Assembly (NCBI RefSeq): GCF_019393635.1
Contig: NC_057861.1
Coordinates: forward strand, 77,259,327 to 77,323,326
Reading direction: 5' to 3'
Source: Dromiciops gliroides
Taxonomy: Eukaryota; Chordata; Mammalia; Microbiotheria; Microbiotheriidae
DNA: 64,000 nt
Below, piece by piece: positions 21,640 to 33,753 of this stretch (positions are counted from its first letter, which is position 1; every line of letters starts with the position of its first letter). The notes beneath the pieces are model-generated. The model was not told the DNA's origin. It did no database searches and saw only the letters and a program-made list of their open reading frames with translations. Position numbers and translations under genes: made by a program.

Positions 21640-22521
21640 TGTGAGGGAAAGACTGGAAGCAAGGGGACCAGCTTGGGGTCAATAGTCCCAGAGGGGAAAT
21701 CAAAAGCTGCCTTCTCTTGGACTTTGGACTCCTTTGGTATATTGACCTTCAGCCTGCCTGAGTTCATTCTAAGACTTGGTCATCCCTCTATGAGCACCCT
21801 TTTGCATTCAGGGTCAAGGCACTAATGAGGATGAAAAACTGGGGGTATCTTAACCTTGAACTTGGATGAGGAAAAAAAATTACATCTTTATTTTCACTAA
21901 GTTCTGAGATTTAGCATTTATGAGTGTATGGGGAAAACCACGGTAGAATTAGCAGTCCTTGCGACCCTATTGTGGTAAAAAGTTTTAACAGTCAGTTAGA
22001 TAATGGAGAGACGCCAGTTTTTTTTAGGACCACCCTTTTGGGGAGGAGACCAACAGCATGAGCTACGCACACCAGTCCGTCCGCCTGCAACGCACGCCAG
22101 ATTGCCTGCTGAGCACTAGACTTCCGGGGTGCGAGCTTAAAAGGCAAGGAGAGAACAGAAGTGGGGCCTTTTTCCTGCTCCGCTCGTCTCCTGGCTGCGC
22201 TGCACAGACAGACGCTGACTGGAGTTTGACTGGGCCCAGCTCTCGGTTAACAGCAGGCGCTTGACTTGGTCTCTCTCCCCAAAGGTGGCCTTGGGTTTTG
22301 GTGAGTTTTATACGGAATATAGACTAAGCTTAGACTTAAGATGATTTGTATTGTATTTCTACTTTCCTATCCTTCTAATCAACATCACCTTGTGACTACC
22401 ATACAATAAAAGCTCTAACTAGAAAACCAGAAGCTTCTTCCATTTACTAGTCTGGGAGATAAATTAAGGGAAAGGTTAAGTAGGGGAGATTTATGATCTA
22501 ATATCCAATTTTAATCTCACA
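21640..22521 (+). mobile_element. Putative solo LTR (0.88 kb)
   Basis: Matching inverted ends TGTGAG and CTCACA, a TATA-like CTTAAAAGG (about 22136), a G/C-richer region downstream and AATAAAAGCTC (about 22405). No internal retroviral sequence. The flanking 5-mers acctg/ccatg agree at only three positions, so the TSD is uncertain. Confidence 0.6.
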
Positions 22522-22844
22522 CCATGACCAAACAGAAATCACAGATATTTTTACATCACGTGATAGCTGTTGCTGATAGCTCCAAATATCACATGTTCAT
22601 TGCTACTTTTGAATTACTACATTCAATCAGACCCATGCTAGATTGTATTATAACATAATTGTTCTCCTTTATGATTTTATGTATTTCATTTTACACATTT
22701 TCCAAGATTATTCTGAGAAAGGGACCATAGGCATCCCGGACACAGAAGAGATTTATAGACCCACATAGAATGATGTCACCATGGAATCCTTTTGTCTAAC
22801 TTCAGACCATCCTCTTAGGTAATTAATGAGTTCTCTAGTCATCC

Positions 22845-22889
<45 letters not shown>

Positions 22890-23224
22890 TTCATTCCTCT
22901 TTTACTGAGCTATGGAGACAGAAGCACTCCATCTAGGACCTGGGAAATGTGGGTTCCTGTTCTCCCTCTCCCACAGTGGTAACTCATCTCAGCACAATGG
23001 GAGAACATTCCCAGCTCTGCCTCTTGACTAAGGCAACTCTAGAGAAGCCCTGAGGTCTGGACACTTCCAAATGCCACCCCTGTGGTATGGCAAACACTAC
23101 AACCATTCTACATGACATGTCCTGATCTGCCCTCAATATATCTCAGAGAACCAGAATGTCAAAGACCACAGGGAACATCTAGGGCATCTTGTCTAACTTC
23201 TACCTGAGCAGAAATCTCTCTACT
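22522..23224. other. No gene; CA repeat
   Basis: A perfect (AC)n tract lies at about 22850-22887. The rest shows no gene; no CPSF1 exon was found here. Confidence 0.5.
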
Positions 23225-23391
23225 GGGGGCAGCTAGGTGGCGCAGTGGATAGAGCACCGGCCCTGGAGTCAGGAGTACCTGAGTTCAAATCTGGCCTCAG
23301 ATACTTAACACTTACTAGCTGTGTGACCCTGGGCAAGTCACTTAACCCCAATTGCCTCACTAAAAAAAAAAAAAAGAAAAGAAAAAAAAAA
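23225..23391 (+). repeat. SINE (WSINE1-like)
   Basis: Complete, TSD agaaatctctctact/agaaatctccctact. Confidence 0.94.
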
Positions 23392-23406
23392 AAGAAATCT
23401 CCCTAC

Positions 23407-24004
23407 TTTGAGCAGGCATCAAACATCTGTCCACCACTCCATCCTGCTCCCCCTTTCACACTGGACTGCATTCATCCTTTCATTCTCCCCCCTCCCTCTT
23501 CCCAGTGAAGGTTAGGGCAGACCAAGGCAGCCAAGAAAAAATGAGTTTATATGGGTCACATGAAGAGGGGCCAGGGGCCCCCTCTAGAAGTCACCCTGGA
23601 TTATTCTGGTCTCCCTGTTCTCCTGTGTCTAGCACAAAGGGTGCAGCAAGAACTCCCAGAGGCCTGAGGGGTGGAGGAGCAGGAACACAAAACTGATATC
23701 TTGGACCATGAGGTCACTGAAGGTTAGAAAGCAGTGAGGGACAGGGGTCAGTGAGTGATGAGCCCCTCCCCTCCCTTCTAGCGAGAGTTATATATGCATT
23801 TTAGTAAGTGTTGAAAGTATTTTGTAGAAATTCTCTCTGAGGATCTAATGAAAGGATCCTGAGATTCTAGAGGGTGCTGGGGGTAGGGAGGGCACATAGG
23901 GGTACCTCAACTCAGGAAATATCAAAGAGCACCCCAGAGAAGTATCTGGTGCATTGTACAAGGTGACAGCAGGGGTCAGAAGTCAGAGCCCAGTGAGCAA
24001 GGGA
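23407..24004 (-). other. SLC39A4 3' flank / presumed 3' UTR
   Basis: Unique-looking sequence after the SLC39A4 stop. No AATAAA or ATTAAA was seen on the minus strand, so the mRNA end cannot be placed. Confidence 0.4.
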
Positions 24005-27000
24005 TCAGAAGGTGATGTTCTCCTCATACAAAGACAGCACCAGCAGGATGGCCCAGCCACTTAGGAGTCCCAGATTGTGCAGGAAGAAGAGCAGCCAGGG
24101 CCTCTTGTCCTTCACCTTCATCATTGATGGCAGCTAGCAGAGGGAAAGGAGGCAGGATCACAGCATGCTTTCCCTCCCCCACCTCTCAGCTCTCCCCAGC
24201 ACCAGCTACCCCACTTCTCTGCCCCAATACTGACCATGTCACAGAGCGCCACATAGAAGAAGAGCCCAGTGGCGACCGTGAGAATCCAGAGTTCACTTTC
24301 CTCATTGGACCCGATCCCCAGAGCCACGTAGAGCCCAGCGAAGGCTGTCAAGCTCGCGAGCAAGTTCAGTAGGAGGGCACGCCACACGGACAGTCCGGCA
24401 TGGAGCAGGGCACCAAAGTCCCCTGGGGAGAGGAAGAAAGAGATTGCTATGGGGCATCGGATGCCCCCCCCCAGGGCACAGTCCCCCCTGGGTCATAGGA
24501 ACCAGCCGCTCACCCACCCTGCTTTGTCCCACCTCCTGGAATCCCAGGCCAGCCCCCACAAGTTTAGGTCAGCTTGTGCCCTGGGATCAAGAATCTGGGG
24601 AGAGGCATCTCACCAAGTTCATGGGGCACCTCATGGCACAGAACAGCCAGCGAGGTGGCCAGACCCGTCTTCCATGAAGCAGTAAAGGCAGCACCCACAG
24701 TCAACCCATCCGCAAAATTATGAAGGGCATCTCCAAGGGTGATCATGTAGGGGAGAAGCTGCAAGTCTAGAGGAGGGAGAGAGAGAAGCCAGGGGTCACC
24801 AGGAGATCTGGGGAGGGGAGTTGCAGGGAATCTTCAAGGGGAAAAGGGCAGCTCTTCCAGTACTTTCCAAAGAGTACTGTATTCAGTTTTGGAGAGACTT
24901 TTGTAAAAAGAAATCTTCATTCAGGGTACCCCTTTTCCTCCCCCTAAAAGGTCATTTTCTCTTCTGTAAAATGAGGGTTTGGATTAAATGGTATCTAAGG
25001 TCTCTACAGGAGCAGCCAGATAGCTAAGTAGGGCCTGGGCCCGAAGTCAGGATGATCTGAGTTCAAATCTGGCCTTAGACACATACTAGCAGTGTGACCT
25101 TGGACTCTACATCCGGTTCTCTTTCCACTATACCAAGTGCTCTATGATATGGCTCCCACCTACCTCTTTATTTCATAGTATTCCTTTTCACTTACCCTCT
25201 GTTCAGTCAAACTGGACTACTACTATCACCTAATATGTATACAGTCTCAGGAAATGTCTGCAAGAGGCTAAATGATTTCCCCCGGAACTTATAGTTCAGA
25301 AGTGGGATTTGAACTCACACCTTTCTGGCTTAAAGTCTAACACTTTATTCCAGGCAAGTCTAGTCTACTGCCTGTTCCTAAACTCAACATTTCTACCTCC
25401 TCCACCACCTGTTAGCATGGGGTTCTCTCTCTCTCCCTTCCTCCCTCCCTCTCTTCATCTGTCTCTCTCTTTCTTTCTCTGTCACTGTTTGTCTCTCACT
25501 GTCACTCTCTGTCTCTCTCAATGTCATTGTATTACTTTGTATATACTTTTTGGCATATATGTTTATATCTTAGAGGGTAGAGCCTGTTCCCTTTATAAAA
25601 GGGTTTTTTATCCGCAATGCCTGACACACAGTAAGAACTTAATAAATGTTTATTAAATGGAATCATCCTCAAATACCATCTCCTCCATGAAGTCTTCCTG
25701 AAACCCCACAGGCTTGTTACCAACATTCCCCCCCAGACCTAGCATTGCACTCTGCTTGTACCTCTCCAAAGCACTTAATGAACATGACAGATCTCTGTGT
25801 ACCTGTCTCATGCTGCTTCTAGCTTTTAACTGCCCGTGAGGGCAGGGGGTGTGTATTTCTTCCAGCACACAGTAGGCCACAAAGGAAAAGAGGGTACCAT
25901 GGGACAGACCAGAAAAGAGAGAGACCAATGATTTTGTGAACTAGTGGATCAAATGGGGAAAGTTTTCTCTAAGAGTTGAGTCTTGATGGAGAGGAAAGAT
26001 GTGGAGAGGTGAGAGGAAGGGCACGGGGAGGGGGGTTTTGGGTAGTTTGCTCCAGGTAGGGGGAGCAAAGACACACAGAGACAGGAGCACATAAGGCACA
26101 TTCAGTGAAAAGAGAAGAGACTGGGGGCAGCTAGGTGGCACAGTGGATAAAGCACTGGCCCTGGATTCAGGAGTACCTGAGTTCAAATCCGGCCTCAGAC
26201 ACTTGACACTTACTAGCTGTGTGACCCTGGGCAAGTCACTTAACCCCCACTGCCCCGTTTAAAAAAAAAAAAAAAAAAGAGAAGAGACCAGCCTAAATGG
26301 GTAGTTTGAGTACAGATCATGGGGAGCCCTGAATACTGGGCTGAAGTATATGGATTTTCTCCAGAGGCAATGTGGTATATTGAAAAGAGTGTCTAGATTA
26401 TTGGGGTGTCAGATTATTGGTGTTCAAACTTTGGTTCTAACCTTTCACCAGCTGTGTGATCGCAGGGAAATTCCTTCCTTTCTCAGAGCTTGACCCCTTC
26501 TTAGAAATGGGATGCAGTAAAAAGAGAGCACTAGGGCAGCTAGGTGGCGCAGTGGATAGAGCACCGGCCCTGGAGTCAGGGGGACCCGAGTTCAAATCTG
26601 GCCTCAGACACTTAACACTTACTAGCTGTGTGACCCTGGGCAAGTCACTTAACAGCAGTTGCCTCACCCCCCCCCCCAAAAAAAAAGAGCACTAGACTTG
26701 GACACAGGAAACCTGTGTTAGACACCCGGCTCAGTCATTGACCCTGACCAAGCTACTTTCTATCTGGGCCTCTCTTTTCCCATCTGTAAAATGTGTATGT
26801 GTGGAGGGGGTGACGTTCACATTGTCTGCCTTACAGGAATGCTGCTCAGGAAGAAATATTTTGTAAACAGTAAAGGGCTATAAAAATGAAGGGTCCTTCC
26901 AGCTTTAATGCCCATGAGAGAACTGAGGGAGAAACCCAGCTTTAGGATGTGGAGGAGGTAGCAGGGGTGGGAAGGGAGACTGTAGCAGTGACCCTGGAAA

Positions 27001-30000
27001 GGACAATGCTTGGGATGAAGAACAAAAGATAAGAGGGGAAAGACGGAAGGGGGGATAGAGGATCCAGTGGTCAGGTCAGGCCTAGGCAGAGAGGGCTTAC
27101 CTCGGCTCAGTTTTTTGCCATCCTGACCAGAAAACTCTGGACTCTCATCTGACACCTGGGGAGGAAGAGGGGGAGGCAGAGGCTCAGGGACATTGGCCAG
27201 AGATCAGGCCTCAGACATGCTCTGGTCACAACCCAGCCAGTCCAGGTTTGCAGGAGTGTTTTGGTGGAGACTTGGGAACGTTGCTTGACCCTTATGTCTG
27301 GGGAAGCTCAAGCAGCCTCTTTGGGCTCCCTGGAACCTAGGACATTCCCTCCTATTATCCCCCTCCCCACTGTACAGGAATGGGGCTCAGGAAGTAAGGG
27401 GGAATTTGTCCAGGAGAGGGGCTGGGGCTGGGATTGGAAGCGGGGACAGAGACTTGGGCTGGGCTGGAGCCAGACCTGCATTAGGGAATACTTCCTTAAT
27501 TTCCTTCATCCCCAGCTTCTAACACTGGGCCCTGCCCAGAAAAGGCCCTCCCTCAAAGGTTCAGAGGTTGGGCTGTGGTCAAGGCCATTACCAGGTCTAT
27601 TCTGGAGCCTTCCTGTTGCTGGTGTTGCTTCTGGTGTGACAGTTCATCCGTCACCAGCTGCAGGGGCATTCCGTGGCTGTGGTTGCAGGCGTTGCTGTCC
27701 TCTTTGTCCTGCAGGGACAATGGATGTCCGCCCCCAAAGTCCAAGGGATACCCTGCCTCCTCTCTCTGCCCCAGACACTGACTCTTAGACAACTCTCCTG
27801 AGCCCCAGCCCTCAACACTCTGCCTTCTCCCATCACCCCTTTGATGACTGGGGTCTCCTTACCTCTGAACCCTGGGGCATCAGGATGTTGAAGAGGTTCT
27901 CAAGGAGGAAGAAGGCATAAAAGCCACCCAATATACCCAAGAGCCGCCACACAAGTTCAGGGTTCCCGTGCCCAGTTTCTGTCCCATGGGAATGTTGGCC
28001 TAGTACCTGGAGGAAGAGGGCCCAGGAGATAGAATTGTGTATATTTCCTCTTATTCCCCAGTGCTTAGCAAAGTGCCCGGAAGAAATCAGGCACTTATGA
28101 TTGACTGAGTTTAGGGCATAGCAGCTGGGACATGAGACGGTCAGCAGAGAGCAGAGAGGGAGAGGCACATTTTGCTCATCCCTGGGAGGAATGAAAACCA
28201 AGATGTTGAGCCAGATCCTAGATCAGGCAAATGCTGGCAAAGGGGAGACCTCCCTTGGGTCCCCACCTTTTAACCGCACTAGGACTCAGGGGGCAGTTAT
28301 GGAAGGAGGGGTTGTAGGAGGGGTAAGGGCCTGAGTCGGGGGGTAGGTGGGGGGGGCGCAGTTCAGGGGGCATTTTGGAAGGTCGTACCTTAGGGATGAG
28401 ATGAAGCACAGCATCCCCAGTGAGGGAACCCACAGCCATGCCTAGGAAGGTTTGGATGACGTAGTGGGATATAGCCTTGCAGGAGGCACAGAACACAACC
28501 ACCACGCCAAAGACAGAAGCGAGGCAGATGATCAGCGTGGCTACAGAGCTGTAGAGGTATTCTGTGGGTATGGGTAGGGGAGACGTTAGGACTGAGAACA
28601 GGTCACTTGCCACCCCTCCTAGGGCAGAGACACATGGCTAGTATGGCTAGAAAGTTGTCCTATGGGTACAGGTAAAAGAGCAGAAGGTAGGCCTGGGGAC
28701 AGACAGGTCATTCACTGTCCCCTTTTCTCCTGGAGGTCCCATGCACAGGGAATCTTGAGATCTTCCCCTCCTATGCTGGAAATCCCACTGTGAGAGGCCC
28801 AACCATCCTGCCTCCCCCCCCCCCAAAAAAAAACCAACCCAGGGGGCAGCTAGGTGGTGCAGTGGATAAAGCACTGGCCCTAGATTCAGGAGGACCTAAG
28901 TTCAAATGCGGCCTCAGACATTTGACACTTACTAACTGTGTGACCCTGGCAAGTCACTTAACCCTCATTGCCCCACCCACCCCCCAAAAAAGAATTACCC
29001 CCTCTTGCACACAAATCCCATTAGAATAAAATAATCTTTTATTTGAGTGCTAGAGAAAGGGAAACCTGGAGATGAGTGTCAAGGGGAAATAGATACAGAG
29101 ACAGTTCTCTGAGACACCTATCTCCTTGAGTGGGAGAAAGGCAAAAACTTTTATAGAGGACGGATGGTGGACGGGAGACCCATGAGGTGATCATCTGACT
29201 GTGGAAAGTTCCCTTACTGGGGGTGATCACCCAAGGGTAGAACATCCCCCACTGGTGGTGGGCTGGAGGAAGTTGGGCGAGGGGCAGCAGCTCAAGCCGT
29301 CTCTGTCTACCTAGTGCCACTCAGGCAGCAGCCATGCCTAGCCTAATAGGCTTCTCTTTCTTGCTTCAAGGTGTGTTTGTCTTCTCAAGGAGAATTCCCT
29401 TAGACCTGTGTCCTAACCCCATAACAAGGGATTGGGCACCCACATCTGTTATAACATTCCTGCCTGGTAAGGCATGCATCTCTGAACTGGAAGGATGCTT
29501 GGACGGCATCCAGTCCAACCTTCACCTGAGCTAAAATCTCCTCTGCACCATCCCACACAAGTGCTCATCTGGCCTTTCTCTGTGAAGACTTCCAGGGACA
29601 AGGAGCTCACTACCTTACAAGGCAGCCAGTCCTTTTGGGGAGAGCTCCAATTGTTGGGAAGCTTTATCTTGGAGGGGAGAGGCAACATAGCATAGTGCTC
29701 AAGTCGGGGGTCAGGAAGACCAGGCATTGGTCCTGCCTCCTAATACTTAGGCTGCCCCTTGGATGGGCACTCACAGGGCGGGTGCCTGTTCCCACAGCCT
29801 TTTTTTTGGTGGGGCAATGGGGGTTAAGTGACTTGCCCAGGGTCACACAGCTAGTAAGTGTCAAGTATCTGAGACCGGATTTGAACTCAGCTCCTCCTGA
29901 ATCCAGGGCCAGTGCTTTATCCACTGCACCACCTAGCTGCCCCCTCCCACAGCCTTTTGCTGGGTGGCCAGGTGATATTCTACTAGGGCTGGCTGGTGAT

Positions 30001-33000
30001 TCAGGCAGGGCTGCGTAAGGACTAGGGGGCTACCCCTTCACCCCACACCCCTCAAGTGGCAAGAGAAAGACTAGGCATTAAAAATCGAAGGAAGCAGCCC
30101 CAAAGGCCAACGCTGGTGGAACTGGGCTGAGAGAGATGGGGAGTCTGTGGTCTGGGCACTGAAGGTCACTCACTTTGGGACAGGCTGAGATCATCCTGGG
30201 TGGGGAGCAAAGTTGATATGCAGGCCCCACTTAGCTGCTGCTGGAGGAGGGCTGGGCTGAGCTGGGCCCAGGCAGCTGGGGACACACCTTCCTTTTCCGA
30301 CAGTCCGTAGACCTCCAGGACATCAGAGGCACTCAGGCATACCTAGTGGCAGAGCCGGGAATGGAATCAGGAGGTGGGGGGGAAAGTAGCCTAACCAGCT
30401 TTTCCACTGCCTTCCTCCCTCCCCCTCCTCCTCTTCCTCCTGACTTACACTGTCCCACACACTAGCAGCGTCTTGGGCCTTTTGAAGATGCCTGGGCTGT
30501 CGGCTGGTCCTCTCTCCCAGGCTGTGTCCTCTGTGAAGATGCTGCTCATGGTGTTCTTCGTGGCCGGCGTGGGAATGGACCTCAGCCTCCCTCCCCACGT
30601 GTAGCTGGCTCATCAGAGCCTGCAATTCTGGGTAGGGAAAGGAGGGTGCTTCTGTTAGCCCTGGTTGCTTCTCAACTACTCTACCCTCCTCACCCCGCCT
30701 CCACTGCTTCTGCTTTTGAGAAGTCTTCCAGGATTGTCCCACCTCTCCAAGAATATCTGGAGAGTGCTCTTCTCATGTGGCATGAGTTGGATAAATGTTG
30801 GCTAAATTGCATTGAGGACGGCCAAAGACTGAGAGGGAAGGAGGGAGGGAGAGAGAGAGAGGTAGAGAGATGTGTCTATGACAGGTACCTTACCCTAACT
30901 TCACACTGACTGGAATCTGGTGCATACTTTAGCCTCTTGTCGGCCTGTTCCTTTTTTTCCCCAATTTTAATTTAACTTATTTTTTTTCAATCTTAATAGT
31001 GTTTTTTTTTCCAGTTACGTGTAGAGATAGTTTTCAACAACATGGGCTTATTCCTAAACCTGTTATTCCATTTCTTCCCCTTTAGAGACTTTCTCTCATT
31101 AGCCTTCCTTCTTCCTGAATCTGAATCCCCCTATACCCAGAGGTCAAACAAAGCTTTCCCTAAAAAGAGCTCATCTGAAGAATCCCCCCCACACATACTC
31201 TGAGGTCTGTCTTTCTTTTCAATCTCTCCCTCTCACCCCTAGACACAGCCCCCTACTCCTTACCAAGCAGAGTGAGGTTTCGTGACTCATTGCTATGAAG
31301 TCGGAAGACGAAATCAATGAAGTACTGGGGACTGGGCAGGACGTGGAAGCAGGACCCAGCTAAGGCGTGGTCCAGGAGGGCAGCCAGAGCTGTGCTTGGA
31401 CCTTGGCCATCATCCCCCTGGGCTCCTGCCGCTTCTTCCAGGATCTGGTGTGTGTCCACACAACTCTGGGGAGCAGAGACCAGAACTCAGGCCCCTCCCC
31501 TGCCCCTTCAGGTCACTTCCTCCTTTAAAACTTTCAATGTGGGGCAGCTAGGTGGCTCAGTGGATAGAGCACTGGCCCTGGATTCAGGAGGACCTGAGTT
31601 CAAATTTGGCCTCAGACACTTAACACTTACTAGCTGTGTGACCCTAGGCAAGTCACTTAACCCCAATTGCCTCACCCCAAAAAACAAACAAACAAACAAA
31701 ACTTTCAATGGTTCCCCACTGCTTACAGGATAGTCCAAGCACCTTAGCTCGAAGGTCGCTGAGTCCAAACTCTCGGCCCCCCCACCCCCACCCCCGCCTC
31801 AATTTTCAAGATGGTAGAAACTGAGGTCCAGAAAGAAGGAAAAGAGACATTCCCAAGGTCATACAGAGCCACTGACAGATCTGGGACTCTTCCCTTCCAT
31901 ATGCCTTATGCTTTCCCGCTGATGTCATGGTGCCCTCACCTTGCCATTGCTATCCTCTCCTTGGTAGTGTCCTTGGATCTGCTGAAGAAGTTGATTCAGG
32001 ATATTGGGATAATGGGTCCCGGCAGAGGTCAAGGAAGCCAGGAGATGATCAGCCTTGGAGCCCCAGCTTCCATCCTGGATAGCAGCACACGTGCCCTTTG
32101 GATCACTGAGGTAGAGAGCGATCCCAGCACAGAACCGGGTAACATTCTGGGGACCCTGGATCAAACCCTGTCCTGCCAGGGCCAGGACATTCTCCACAGT
32201 CATGCACTGTAGGCATAAAAAGACAGTCGTAAGAAGTCAGTGAGGTTAGCTTTGGGGAATTTGGGGAATAAGCATGTAAACAGGAATTTTTACAAATATG
32301 ATCTTGTTATGGACCTGGGGTACCTCGGAAGTTTTCTGGGGGAACTCGGGAACCTTCTTGAGAATTTAAACCAGGGCAGCTAGGTGGTGCAATGGATAAA
32401 GCACCGGCCCTGAAGTCAGGAGTACCGGAGTTCAAATCCGGCCTCAGGCACTTACTAGCTGTATGACTTTGGGCAAGTCACTTAACCCTAATTGCCTCAC
32501 CCACCCAAAAAAAGAGAAGTTAAACCAAAGGACAGACACACCTAGAGAAATAACTACAAGACCACCACCACCCTTCATTCCAGTCTCCCCCACCCTCAGG
32601 GAGGTAACCTCCTAGGCATGGCGGGACAGGTTAGGGGTGGGGTAGGGCAGAGGAATCCTTGCCAGGGGGACAGAGATAGGTATCACAGAGAACCAAGTCT
32701 CTGTGCCATGCCTTCTCCCCGTGAGAAGTACAAGGATTTTGCTCTTGGTTTCGTTCTCTAGTGCCCAAATAAAATATTATTTTATTCTAATTGGATTTGG
32801 GTGCAAGAGGGTGTAATTCTTTTTTTTTAAGGGTGTCATTCTTTAAAGAGGAATACCTAGAACCCCAACCCCCCAACCCCACTCCCACCAATTTCCCCTG
32901 TAACAATCTCATTTGATCCTCACAACAACCCTGTGAAGTAGGTACTATTATTATCTCCATTATACAGTTGAGGAAACTGAGGTTCAGTGGCCTGCACAGG

Positions 33001-33722
33001 GGTTACCCAGGTAGTAAGTGTCTGAGGCCAAATTTGAACTCCTGACTCCAGTCCCAGCTCTCTATCCACTGTCCCAGCTCAGCGGGGGGGACGTCCCCCT
33101 CCAAATCCATATCTTGCCCCTGTGATTCCCCGGCTCTAAGTTACCTATAGCTATTCCAGACATCAACACCATGCCTGGGTCTGAACAGAGATAAGCCCCA
33201 GGATGAGACCAGGACACGTGGGGGGAATGTGCCCCTGTGCTCACAAACCAAGAACGACAGAAAGGAAGGGTGGACCCACGGGTGGGAAGCCCCACTGTAG
33301 ACCTAGATGGGTATGACTGAGTAAACTGCTTTCCTCTCAGCCTCTTCTCATTCTCGTAAAGTACTCTCCCACAAAGGGTTCTGAGCTCTGTCACCCCCCA
33401 CCCCCGTGTAGGAGTCGTGTCTTCCTCTTACACACATAAAGTTTCCATCACAGAAAGGATGTAGGGGTGTCTTCCCCACCCTCCATTCACACACATCCAA
33501 AGAGGATCTCATATATACACACAGATAGGAATTACACAGGGGAACTCTCTCACACCCAAATAAGCCACATACTACAGTTGTCTACCACGCATACAAGACT
33601 TCTGTTAATAATTTGTCTTCAATCCAAGTTCCACCTTTCTCACACATGGAAAAACTCTCTCTTTTTCTCATCTATATGTACAAGTTTTCTCTCTTTCTAA
33701 TATACACCCATGGAAGTGCACT

Positions 33723-33753
<31 letters not shown>

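Noticed and set aside
27261-27788. 175-codon plus-strand frame in SLC39A4
   Set aside because: It is antisense to SLC39A4 exon 8 and flanking introns, with no recognisable domain.
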